NCBI GenBank assembly: GCA_027563935.2
Contig: CM050451.1
Coordinates: 27,109,565 to 27,173,564, forward strand
Direction: 5' to 3'
Source: Costus lasius
Lineage: Eukaryota > Streptophyta > Magnoliopsida > Zingiberales > Costaceae
Length of the DNA: 64,000 nucleotides
Under the pieces are notes generated by a model. That model ran no database searches, was not told where the DNA came from, and saw nothing but the letters and a program-made list of their open reading frames with translations. Shown in pieces: positions 47,962 to 58,724 of the stretch (positions are counted from its first letter, which is position 1; the number at the start of each line of letters is the position of its first letter). The translations under genes were made by a program, and so were the position numbers.

Positions 47962-50070
47962 TGTTGGGAAACCCCGGGGATATTTTACAATTTTTCAGAG
48001 TTTTATCAACACAAATACATAGCACAGCGGAAGAATATCCCCGAAACAGGCCAGTCCCAAAAACCCAGTGAAGATCATCAAGCGAGAGAGTCGACACGAT
48101 GAGATAGAAAATACCTTAAAGCAAGATGAGGCCGATGTCAAGGTAGGCGCCCAAGCGTGCGCCCTCTGCAGTCTCACACACACGGATGCCTCGAGCTCTC
48201 TTCTTCTATGCCCGGTGCTAGCCTCAGGAAGAAGATCCAAGCCTTGGGAGAGCCCTCCAAGAGACTTGCGCCACCACCAAAGGGAGATGCGCCAAGAACA
48301 AGGAGGAAGAAGGAGATGCCGCCAAGAACAAGTTCACCTTTCGCCAAGGAGAAGGAAAGATGAACACTTGCGGTTTGATGGAAAGGATGGAGCCACTCGC
48401 CCTCACTTGATCACCCTCTCAATTGATCACGCCTTCAAGAGAAATTTGTATCAAGGGGGGCGGCCAAGGTCTCTATTTATAGAGATCATAGGCGGTTTAC
48501 TTGTGGCCTCAATTTAAAACTAATTGGGCGGCTAGGAGAAGAAGTAGGGATTTAAATCCTAATCTAATTAGAACTCATGTGGGTGCCTTGATCATGTCCT
48601 AATCCAATTAGGATTTACATGGACGGTTTGATCAAGACAAGTCCTAATCCAATTAGGACTTAAGTGGGCGACTTGATCAAGTCCTAATCCAATTAGGACT
48701 CAAGGGGCGGTTTGATCAAGATTCAAATTAAGCTTTGAATCAAGTCCTAATCCAATTAGGACTCTAATTATTTATTTATTTAATTAAATCCTAATCCAAT
48801 TAGGACTCTAATTAATTCAAATAAATCAGCCCATTTAATCCCACAAAAATAGGACTCTAATTAATTAATTAATTAGCCCTTATTTTATCATGATTAATTA
48901 AACTCACATGAGGTATAGGCGCTAACCCTAGTCTAACTAGGGTTAAGCATGCGCCATCCCTTTTCTTCTCCTTAAGCCCATTAAGCCCAACCTTTTCAAT
49001 GGGCCCAGCCCAAGGTCCATTTTTCATGTTAACCAAGCCCTTGGATCCAATCCAATTTAACCCATGGTCAAATTAGGCTAACCATGGTTAAAATGCCGTA
49101 AATGGAAGTTGGCTCCAATAAGTCTCTTCCATCTCATCAGGCCCATTGGCACTGATGAAATCTCCAAAACAGATCCGAGTTATCCAATAACTTGATCATA
49201 AGGCTTCCCGATCAATACGAGAACTCAAGTATCAAGGTGTGCGACCCTGTAGGTTCCTCTGACGTTGGCAGTGCTGACCTAAGGTCACCACAAGTAGTGA
49301 GTGGCACCTAGCAGTGCATCGCTGCTACCCAAGTCATTGGAATGGAATCGACATCGACATCCCCATCATCGCAACCAGGTACAGATGCATTACAGTCTCT
49401 TTGCCGAACTGATATCCGATTGGCTAAGTGTGTCACCACTTGTTTCTATCCAATCTCATGGCTATGACTAAATCAGGTCTAACCTGGGTATAGCCATACA
49501 CTTTCAGTCATAGAACCATAGAGGAGCTCCATGGATATCATGATTCCCTTAGGAAGGGGCAAATCCTATGTCTGTGCATTGACCTTCTCATATGGGTCGT
49601 GACATGCCCAATGACAACCGTTATTACCTCCCAACTACGGCAAGACGTTAGGTTGTATCAAAGCATATCCCTAACCATATAGAATGGCCAATGACCTCAA
49701 GTCAAGGGATCAATGCATCTCCTATCACTTGTGAGGATAACTCATGACACCAAGTCATTGCCTCACAGCGGGTCGGTCCAGTATATCTACCACTGATATA
49801 CCCATATGCCTGCGTTAGCACCTCGTGCCTAACCAGCCCATATACTAGTCTTATAAGTACCATAGCTGTCCCATATCCACTAAGGTACATTGATTAGGGA
49901 TAATAGTTTGAGCACAGATCCAATCTGTCTCCAGGGACATTATCATATAAGTACATGTTCGCAGATGTAAACAAATAATGATAACGACAATGCCAGTATG
50001 ATATAAATATCAATGTCAAGTAGTACATGTAACGGACCAGAATTAGGTCCTTAGGGCATATACACCAACA
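47962..50070. mobile_element. Solo LTR B (2109 bp) inside gag, TSD GTTCA/GTTTA
   Basis: It starts TGTTGGGAAACCCC and ends TACACCAACA, with short inverted TGTTGG/CCAACA ends. The flanks are GTTCA (47957-47961) and GTTTA (50071-50075), a 5 bp target duplication with one later change. Removing it and one target copy rejoins the gag frame of element 2. It contains no retrotransposon genes. Six copies of a 9+3+9 palindrome occur at 48555-48807. It is related in order of motifs to solo LTR A. Confidence 0.8.
48555..48807. repeat. Six copies of a palindrome AGTCCTAAT-CCA-ATTAGGACT arms in solo LTR B
   Basis: Near 48555, 48595, 48640, 48680, 48743 and 48787 a 21 bp inverted repeat recurs: 9 bp arms AGTCCTAAT and ATTAGGACT around CCA. 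Spacing is irregular (about 40-63 bp). Several copies are embedded in a longer repeated phrase with 'ggcg.cttgatcaag'. Copies 3 to 5 are perfect; the outer ones differ by one or a few bases. Confidence 0.78.
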
Positions 50071-50075
50071 GTTTA

Positions 50076-50988
50076 GCCCCTAAGTATCAAACTTGTGAGA
50101 TAGGGAATCAACCTTGGCCGCTATGGAGGTCAAGGTGTCCAATTCAAATTTTCCACTTGTTCTAGATGGCCCCGCTCTTTCAGTTGACCACTGGTGGTGG
50201 TTCATTGCCATATTCTCTATTAAGTTGAAGGCTTCATCAATCTCCTTGCTCATCAATGCCCCGCCGGCTGCCGCATCAATGGTAAGTCTAGTATTGTAGT
50301 TGAGACCATTGTAGAAAGTGTGGATAAGAAACCACTTCTCCATACTGTGATGAGGGCACATCATTTGGTATTCCTTGAAGCGATCCCACGCTTCACATAA
50401 CGACTCATTGTCTCTTTGAGCAAAATTAATTATTTGAGCTCTCAACTGGGCCGTCTTACTTGGCGGAAAATACTTTGAAAGGAATGCCGTGGAGAGTTGA
50501 CTCCATGTTGAGATAGATCCGGATGATAGAGAGTGCAACCAAGCACGAGCACGGTCCCGTAGTGAGAACGGAAATAACCTCAATCGTATCGCGTCATCCG
50601 ATACTCCATTCATCTTCAGCGTATCACATACTTCAAGAAAGATTGATAGATGTAGATTCGGGTCCTCAAGTGGCGAACCTCCGAATTGATGTTGGGTCAC
50701 CATGTTCACAAGTGCCGACTTGATTTCAAAATTATTTGCCTCGATCGGAGGCCGAGTAATACTAGTATGTAGCCCTTGTGCACTTGGTGAAGCAAAGTCT
50801 CTAAGTGTTCGGCGGTTATCCATCTTGAGCTGTTCAAGAGATTCTTCAGAAATAGTTGCCTTGAACATAGCTTTTCTACGGCGCCGGAAGGTCTTTTCAA
50901 TTTCAGGATCTGAACGTACTAGTTCTCCCGTCCGTAGAGTCCTACGCATAAACCAAGTGAGTTCAAAGGCAACCTTTCCAATTAACAA
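50076..50988 (-). pseudogene. gag: Athila element 2 gag N-terminal part
   Basis: It starts MLIGKVAFELTWFMRRTLRT. The Athila gag core RPPIEANNFEIKSALVNMV, QFGGSPLEDPNLHLSIFLE, DAIRLRLFPFSLRDRARAWL and FLSKYFPPSKTAQLRAQI is intact. A TAG at 50080-50082 follows 'LSHKFDT'. Element 1 has Trp there, so it is a TGG to TAG transition. The solo LTR insertion begins a few codons on. Gag would form the particle shell. Confidence 0.85.
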
Positions 50989-51116
50989 AAAGATAAGCAG
51001 TGATTATCAAATATCTAAAAGAGCTTAACACTAAATAATTAAAAACAAATAAGCTAAAAGAAAGAAAAATGTCTAGTCTAGCAATAACGCAACCGTGTCG
51101 ATATTGATAAATTTGA

Positions 51117-51133
51117 TCCCGGCAATGGCGCCA
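51117..51133 (-). other. Primer-binding site of Athila element 2, tRNA-Asp type
   Basis: The minus-strand sequence TGGCGCCATTGCCGGGA just inside the LTR complements the plant tRNA-Asp 3' end with two mismatches. Confidence 0.78.
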
Positions 51134-51139
51134 AAAACT

Positions 51140-52577
51140 TGATAGGTGAATTCCGCAATTATACGGACTATCGAAGTAATAAATATGTATCGATTCCACA
51201 GGGACCAAATACCAAGTACCAACTGATTAGATTACCTCAAGCTAGACAATCCTTAATTGGGTGTGAAATGGTTGCTAAGATCTAAAATTAAACTAAACAA
51301 GAAATAAGCTAAGTAAATAGAATTGAAAGCTAGGTAATTGCACGATGCAAGGTCTAAGGATGGGTAGGATCAAGGCTAGGGTCCACCGCCTTGATGCGCT
51401 ATGCGTGGATTGATAACAATATGAAAGTCCCTTTTTAAACTTAGGGCGATCCAAAGGTGCGTAAGTCGTCCTCTCTCGAGTGATGCGACTTGCGACTAGG
51501 AGTTTACCAGATTTAGCGTCTACTGTCGTAGGACGCGAAATCGAATAAGCTCATTGAGGGCCGGATCGTGCATACCATTCCATCATTTGTACATGTTGTC
51601 TTCTCTCGAGTGATGCAACAAGGTGCTTATACGATCAAACGTCTACCGTCGTAGTACGCTTAACCCGTATAAACCCAAAGAGTGCCAAATGGTGTACACT
51701 ACCCATACTCAATCGACCACTCTCGTGCGACGATTGAGATACTCCTGCCTAGGGTTTACAACATCTGGACGTGCCTCTCGACCCTACCAGATATCTAAGA
51801 GCATGAAATTAACACAATGTAAAACTTCATTCAATAGGTGCAACTGGCATGATAAGACAATCTAGGGTTCATAATATAAAGCTATAATCCACACATAGAA
51901 CATTCAAGGGGCTTTCCCTACCCCTGAAACAAATTTAAGCTACAATATCCATGTTCCAAAGCAAAGCATCAATCAATCCAGTCAATACATCCATGGTTAA
52001 CAATGAGGCGATCAAATAGATGGGAGATAGGAAAACAAGACTCCCTCAAAAGGAAGAAGCCGCCTGAGAAGCCTTCTTCTGCCTCCAATTGCTCGTCCGC
52101 CTCCTTCACGCTCCCACGTTGAAGGGTTTTCCTCTTTCCTTCGTTGCTCAGCCGTCGCCCTCCTCCTTACGTGAGTGCATGAACCTTTTTTCAATCCCCC
52201 CGTTCTCTTTACGTGAATAGGGTTTTTGTCCCTTTCCTCTCCTCTCCTTGTCGAATTCCACTTTTGCCCTCCTGGAGCCCTCTGTCTGACGTGGATAAGT
52301 TGAGGGGTGAAGATCTGGAAAATCGGTATAAGGCGACACCAAAGCCATGGGGTGTGGTTTTGGTCACTAGGTGGACCGTGGTTTTTGCTGAGAATACAGA
52401 TTTCGCTGAAAATTGTGGCATTCACTCGCTTTTTCCCTGAAATGATGCAAAAACACCAAAGAGTGTAGATTCCGAAGATAAAGCAATAATTCCATGCAAA
52501 TAAGGTGTAAATGCTAGAAAAGTAAAGATATAACAAGGAAAATAGCATATAAATCTCTATATAAAAATGACTCAACA
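51140..52577 (-). repeat. 5' LTR of Athila element 2
   Basis: 1438 bp. On the minus strand it begins TGTTGAGTCA at the TTATA target copy and ends TCACCTATCA beside the primer-binding site. It is collinear with 38242-39628. Confidence 0.9.
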
Positions 52578-53610
52578 TTATACCATAGCATGAGGTATGA
52601 CATGGTAATAGCCATATTAGTACAGAGTATGCATGGCATGACATGGCTTGGGGTATGACCATGACATGGTCCCATCTATAGGATAGAATAAGCCATGATA
52701 TAGTATAACATAGGATGGGATGAGATGTGGTATGTAACATGGAATAATATGTGGTTTGACAAGGGGTGAGGTATGGTGCATAGCCATGGCATAACATAGG
52801 GCATGAGGTATGACATGACATAGAGCATGGTATGACTATAGCAAATAAGGAGCATAGAGCATGACATCAGACATAACATGCTATGACCTACATGGGGCAT
52901 CAGGCATAAGACATGACATGGTCATGGCATGACAGTACCACATGTCATGCCCATGCCCATGCCACATGCATGGCGGTATCACATGCCATGCCTATGTGCG
53001 ATAGGGAATGACTATGGCATAAGACATGATATACAATATTGCCGGGGAATGGGATATGACATGACATGTGCTATGACATGATTTAGGGCCTGAGGGATGA
53101 TATCGGGCGAGGTATGGCATGCATGGGGTTTGGCCTACCTAGGGCATGAGACATGCGTGCCATCCCATCCCATCTAATCCCTGACAAATGTCTTGCCATT
53201 GCCATATCATGTCATGGCAAATCTCTATACAATGCCATGCGATGCTCCATGGCCTATGCATTGGATGATGTGGGCCATGCCATAGCTTGTAATGGGATAG
53301 GATAAGGATAGTATGAGTAAGACAAGGCATAAGGTGGGCCATGTATGGGATAGGGTAGATGAGATGGGATTGGATGGGTTATGTCATGATGTAACATAGC
53401 CTTGAATGACATAACATGTCATGGAGGCCCATGCCTTGGCATGGAATGGGAGGGCATAACATGGAATAGCCATGACATATTCCATGACATAGGATGGCAT
53501 GGCCATGGAATGGGATGAGGATAGGATAGGATGACATAGGACGGAATGACATGACATAGGGCATAGTAGAGAGCATGCAATTGCATGACATGGGTACAAG
53601 GTAGGGCTAC
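52578..53610. repeat. CATG-word satellite, right block
   Basis: About 1 kb of the same words. Near 52770-53000 it is collinear with the 407 bp unit of the left block ('agagcatggtatgactatag', 'tgacctacatggggca'). From about 53160 to 53550 the words shift to 'gggatagga' and 'ggatgacat' forms. The vocabulary fades out near 53610. Confidence 0.78.
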
Positions 53611-54577
53611 TCAGTAGAGGAATATAATAACTACATCCAACATTGTCATTCACATCGTGGGTAATACGTGATATACTCAAACAAATTATGAATATAGAAT
53701 ATCATAGTAATAAGGTCTCTATCATAACATAAGCATAAAACATAAATCTGAATGACAATACTATTGATAGCACAATTCTTTTGCCTTGCATTATTCCAGG
53801 GAACATTAGGGTCTACTATAGGTGTCGCATTTTGAATTAAGAGATTTCATTTGGTTACATTGCCCTTGTAGATTTTGAAGCAGCTAAGGATTGTGAATTG
53901 GAATCAATAATGTTGGAGGAACAAAGAAAAACTTTAAGATTGATCGAGTTTATACTCCAAAAGATAATCAAGGTATCACTATAAAATAATAATTTACTAT
54001 TGAAAAAATTTAAAAAGAAATTTTACTCATTATGATTAGAATAACTTTATGAAACAAACACCCATGATAGGTAGCAGATGCAAGGTTTGAAAAGCTGGTC
54101 CGATTGTACCTATTTAGGCTTGGACCGATTTACTACAGTGCTATGCTTTAAGTTTGCTTGAGTTTATACTACAAAAGATAATCAAGGTATCATTATAAAA
54201 TAATGATTTACTATTGAAAAAATTGAAAAATAAATTTCACTCGTTATTATGATAAAACACCTATGATAGATAGTTGATGCAAGGTTTAAAAAATCGGTTT
54301 GAACTGGTGTAGCGGTTTAGTCTTATGCTGGTTTGCTATAGTGAAGCAGATAATGTGCTATAGTTACCAACACATTGTTACTGGAAAATCGGTCTGAGAA
54401 CAAATTGAAAATTTTAGTCGGTTCGGACCAAAATTTTAAACCTTGAGTTGATGTATATGAGGATTCTTCACCTTTGGTTACATCAGTCTTTGATAATTAC
54501 AATACCATATTTGCATATGGGCAGATAAGGAAAACATTCAGAGTGGAAGGTACCAAGTAAAACAGATAAGGCCAGTC
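53611..54577. repeat. 214 bp tandem duplication, otherwise unassigned
   Basis: 'gagtttatact.caaaagataatcaaggtatc' starts at 53946 and again at 54160, followed by a matching AT-rich stretch and 'gatgcaaggttt.aaaa'. The second copy runs into 'cggtttgaactggtgtagcgg', which resembles DNA inside the left satellite block (about 25392-25450). No gene is supported. Confidence 0.55.
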
Positions 54578-54905
54578 TTTGATCACAGCCTGGCCGTGAT
54601 GCTGTTCACGGCCGTGATCGAATGCACCAGAATTTGCCGAGGTGTTCACGGCCTAGCCGTGATGGTGGTCACAACCGTGATCGCATTCGCGTCTAGGATC
54701 ACCGGTTTTTTCATTTTTCGCTGAGGTGATCACAGCCTGCTCGTGATCATGTTCACAGCCATGATCAAGGTTGCAGAATTCCACCGAGATGTTCACGGCC
54801 TGCCCGTGACGGCACACACGACCGTGCTTGTGTCCTGCATTCTTTGCCGAGGCTGTCACACCCGTGATGGGCTTCACAGCTTGCCCGTGTTCAGCTCGCT
54901 GGGAA
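54578..54905. repeat. Cluster of five ~63-84 bp units with CACGGCC...CCGTGA palindromes
   Basis: Units begin near 54578, 54643, 54727, 54790 and 54853. Each carries a 'tCACgGCCtgcCCGTGA' half-palindrome, a second 'tCAC.gCCgTGATc' element about 15 bp later, and a 'tt.gccgaggt' spacer. The arms are inverted repeats, so each unit can fold back. It may be the GC-rich part of an LTR, but no LTR ends were identified. Confidence 0.65.
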
Positions 54906-55750
54906 AATTTTGGGGGTGCTTTTGAGTCCAAATTTTCCCCCTCTTCAGTGTTATCTTCTCCTGCATCAACAGGAGACGGAGCGAAACAGTAGATGGCGCA
55001 GAACAGAAGTCGATGGCGACACCATAATTTCCTTTTCTAACGAAGCATGGAGTGCTTTGGGATTCATGTGTGGCAGATCAGCTTTGCGATTCGTTGAACG
55101 GTGGATACGTTGCCGTGTTTAAGCTCATGCCTAGGACATTTTTCCCTCTTGACGCCACCCCATGGCTCCTGAGGTATATTTAAAACCTAGGGAGCTGCCC
55201 ACACACATGTCATGTGTTTCCACCTAAGGCACCATGTGTGCACCATCGGAGCCCGCTCTTAAGTCAAACCTTAGGCTTACCAATGGTTCGATTAAAACCT
55301 TGGGTCTAGACCCGATTTGACACCACCTGACCTACGTCGACTGCAAGTCAGGCTGCCCTCATTTCATTGGGTACAGGTGGACTCACCAGCATAATTATGT
55401 GTACACCCTTCACACGTGTTAGAGCAAGCATTTCACATGTTCCTTGCGTGTCCATCGCTCAACCCTTAAATTAGTGTGACTCGTTGGGTCAACCCTTGGT
55501 GGATTTAATTTCAAAATTCACCCTGAGCTCAGGCGATCTCTGTGCCTCTCCACCTTGATGGATGATTAGGGATCAACGTTATCTGTTGTGCTTGATGTGC
55601 TTCGGGATTTGTGCTAAATCATGGGGGCATCACACTTAGAATCATGGATCAAATAGTTGTTTGTTGCCATTAGGCTATTTCAATGCCAAGAAGTTTCATG
55701 CATAACCCTATTTTTATAGGATTTTATTCCTAAGATCAACTATCATTCAC
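54906..55750. other. Unassigned, possible LTR-derived DNA
   Basis: Follows the palindromic cluster with 'aaaattttgggggtgcttttgagtcc' and purine-rich DNA, then low-complexity 'cctt.ggtttgac' phrases. No open frame with recognisable content and no clear terminal repeat. Confidence 0.3.
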
Positions 55751-56224
55751 CTTACACCTAGAGGTGGCGAACGGGTCATGCCGGGCCAGCCCGATCACGG
55801 GCCCGCTTCGACTCGGTTTCCAGTAGGCTGTGCCCGGTATGACACAATTATTAAAGTGGGGGTTGACTTTAAGGGTTCGATCTTGATGCAAGACGGGATT
55901 CCTAGCGCAAGGATCAACCCTAGGTATGTAGCTCTAATATAACAGGAAAGTAAGGGTTTCACTATCAATGCAGAGAACAGGCAATTTGAATGACATGAGT
56001 TGGAAGGAAGGCACCTGAGGCCCCCTTTAGGGAGGGGGCCGAATCCCCCTTTGGTTCTTGTCTCCAATGAGCTGCAGCTGGACTGAAGACGTCAGTGATT
56101 CATCTTGTTTCCAAGGATTCTTCAGCTCCTACCCGATGACAATCTTGCATGGGTTTCAATAAGCGGCAACGGAATAGTGCTTCGGTAATCGGCAACAAGA
56201 GGAAGAAGAGAAGAGAATAGGAGA

Positions 56225-56365
56225 TGGTAAGAAGAGAAGAGAGGGTAACTAGAGGGGCCAACAGCTCACCCTCAAGGATCCAAGCAAGAGGGGCCAAAGG
56301 CTCACCCTCAAGGGATGCAAGGAGAGGGGCCAAAGGCTCACCCTCAAGGTAACGCAAGGGGCCAA
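56225..56365. repeat. Short tandem repeat, 'aggggccaaaggctcaccctcaag' units
   Basis: Three to four units of about 40 bp, each containing 'ggggccaa.ggctcaccctcaag', lie inside the hAT element. The minus-strand reading gives a repeated 'LEGEPLAPL' peptide, which I consider incidental. Confidence 0.65.
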
Positions 56366-56610
56366 CGACACGCCCTCAGGGAACTCAGCACAAGGCTAAC
56401 ACAAAGTTTGCATTCAAATGTCATCAAGTTGTGCAAGTGAGAAATTACATGGGCTTTTAACCAAGCCCCCTCCAACGGTCACATTGCAAGCTTGGCTCTC
56501 TCTTACTTCACCCTCAACGGTAACAAAATGGTCTTAACGGTAACAAGTGGTTTTATAAGTTGGTTACTTGATTAGACTTGAATGTTAGCTGACCGGGTAA
56601 TGTAAAGCTG

Positions 56611-56870
56611 GACTTGCTTGAACTGAGGTGTGGACGGCTGCTTGTAGCTGAACATGAGCAGGATTTGAAGTTGGCTGAATGTTGACCTTGCTAAGTGTTG
56701 ACTTGATTTGATGATATGGTAATAGGTCCGGCTGATCCTTTGATGATATGGTAAAAGCTGGACTTGCTTGGATTGAGGTGTGGACGGCTGCTGGTAGCTG
56801 AACATGAGCAGGATTTGAAGTTGGCTGAAGGTTGGCCTCACTTGGTGTTGATCTTGATCTTTTGATGTAA
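56611..56870. repeat. 147 bp direct duplication
   Basis: The phrase 'ggacttgcttg.a.tgaggtgtggacggctgct' through 'gcaggatttgaagttggctga' occurs near 56611 and again near 56758, with few differences. Confidence 0.65.
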
Positions 56871-57385
56871 ATCCGATTCTTGCTTGATGTTGACTTATTG
56901 TACCATGTTGACTCTTGTTTGATGTTGACTTGTACCATTGGTATGAGAGAAAGCCTTGATGTTGGGGAGCCTTGGTGCCATGTAAGTGCAAGTACATGTG
57001 TGATTCACCTAGGCTATAGCATCCTACTACATCAACTACCAAATACAACAAAGGCTTGAAAAGTAAACCTAGGCTACAACCTAACTAAAGCACATAAGCA
57101 TCAAGTATTTAAGTTACAAAATTTTCCAATAACTGGTCTTACAACCATCAAGACTAGCTTGGACCACAAATCAAGAGTTTATCAAGCTAAGCAATTAAAG
57201 ATAAACAACAATAGAAACAAGTTTCCAACATGAAGTCAAAATGTGATTAAATTCGGGAAGATGCTCCTGCATCAAATCTTCCTAGGGTAAGTAGCTCTGA
57301 GGTGAATTAAAGGTGAACAATAACTATAGATTTCAAAAACTAAACTAAAAAACAAATAGCACAAGAGAAAAAAGGGTTAGAACAT

Positions 57386-57545
57386 AAGCCACGTTTGGCA
57401 CCGCTTTCCGCGCCGCTTTTTGCGTTGACCACATTCTGACCGGTGTCTGCCTTCATTAAAATTAGCTGATCTTTAAAGCTGGATTTTCGAACTTCCTTCG
57501 GCAGTGGGAGCTGTCCCCTTTTCGACAGCTCCACCAAACGAAGCC
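57386..57545. mobile_element. Small MITE with CGTTTGG ends
   Basis: The left end GCCACGTTTGGCACCGC and the right end (reverse complement GGCTTCGTTTGGTGGAGC) are imperfect inverted repeats about 160 bp apart. The right-end sequence recurs at 20163-20181. No target duplication could be fixed. There is no coding capacity. Confidence 0.5.
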
Positions 57546-57851
57546 ATAGTCACCTATGGATCCTTTAGGGAAGGGGCCAAATCCTTTCTTTGACCTCGCT
57601 CCTGGATCTTAGTGTTGACGTTTTACAAATAGGTATTTAAATAGTCTACAATTAGATGAAATAACAATAAGTCGCTGGGAAGAAACTACAAGCCCAAGCA
57701 ACTTGAAACTAACAAAGGTCCTTAGAAGGGGATCTTGTTCAAGTCTTCAAGGGTGCCGGCCTTCCTATTGTTGTGAGCCACTTCTCTCACGACTCCTAGC
57801 ACTTCAGTAGCCTCCAATGGCTCCAAGGGACGAGCACTTAAGCTGGGGATG

Positions 57852-58190
57852 CACCAAGAAGGAAGAGGCATGGGTGAATAAGAAAAGAAGGCTGGTTGGG
57901 AGGAAGAAGAAGGAAACAACTCTCGGTTGAAGGAATTCTCAAACACCAAATCAATTTTCAAAAATATCATGAAAATTGCACTATGATGAATGTCAAAATA
58001 CAAGCACTTTAAACTCTCACCAAGAAGGAAGAGGCATGGGTGAAAAAGAAAGGAAGGCCAGTTGGGAGGAAGAAGGAACAAACTCTCCCTTGAAGGAATT
58101 CTCAAACACCAAATCAATTTTCAAAAATATCATGAAAATTGCACTATGATTAATGTCAAAATACAAGCACTTTAAACCCTCAACATTTAC
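57852..58190. repeat. 166 bp tandem duplication
   Basis: Two units start 'caccaagaaggaagaggcat' at 57852 and 58018. They stay nearly identical through 'atcatgaaaattgcactatg' and 'gtcaaaatacaagcacttt'. Differences are a few substitutions and a 3 bp indel. Confidence 0.8.
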
Positions 58191-58678
58191 ATGTAGGAAT
58201 TTTCCCTTTTACCCATACATTGGATGACTATAATTTCTTCATTTTGAAATGGATGGTTGAGATATTCTTGAGTAGGCGCCCCTAGCTGAACTCCTTCATG
58301 TTTTCTCCTATTGGTTGGTTTGGGCGGCTGATTCTTCTTGTTTCTAATTGGTGGATTTTTTTTTTTTTGGCCAGCATGCTTCTCTTAATGGCCCATTTGA
58401 CATATGGATACATATGCAAAACATCATGAGAAAAAAAGTATAAGAATTTTTACTACTCCGTTGATTCAACCACTATACGGAAAAAATTAACTCCTCTAAA
58501 ATTTGAACTTATACCATCCCAACTCTAACAAGCTTAGTTAACCAAAAAATCACAAATTCATTTTATTTTTATGTTAAAAATACTATTATAAATATAAGGC
58601 TTCCAGAAAAAAATATATAAAATACCCAAAAAAATAAAAAGAAAATTAAAAAATTTAATTTATTAAAATATTATTCAG

Positions 58679-58679
<1 letters not shown>

Positions 58680-58722
<43 letters not shown>
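58680..58722. repeat. (AAT)n microsatellite
   Basis: About 14 uninterrupted AAT units in AT-rich DNA inside the hAT element, which read as a poly-Tyr stretch on the minus strand and are not coding. Confidence 0.9.

Positions 58723-58724
<2 letters not shown>

Larger units (their letters stand above)
38242..52577 (-). mobile_element. Athila element 2: gag-pol-env-like, decayed, with nested solo LTR, TSD TTATA
   Basis: A 14.3 kb insertion is flanked by TTATA (38237-38241 and 52578-52582). On the minus strand the order is LTR, tRNA-Asp primer-binding site, gag, protease, reverse transcriptase, RNase H, integrase, repeat spacer, env-like ORF and a truncated LTR. The Athila-type order and the lack of a chromodomain place it with element 1, but its LTRs are clearly diverged from those of element 1. 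It is inactive: many stops, one frameshift, a solo LTR inside gag, and loss of the polypurine tract with about 60 bp of the 3' LTR. Confidence 0.9.

Noticed and set aside
48068..48517. 149-codon frame in solo LTR B
   Set aside because: It lies wholly inside an LTR, is unlike any retrotransposon protein, and its composition follows the purine-rich repeat content.
54578..54905. CRISPR-like array
   Set aside because: Units are imperfect, spacing is irregular, spacers are themselves repeated, and the context is a plant nuclear genome.
54653..54931. 92-codon minus-strand frame rich in His, Gly and Cys
   Set aside because: It is the translation of the palindromic tandem repeat and lacks any independent sign of coding.
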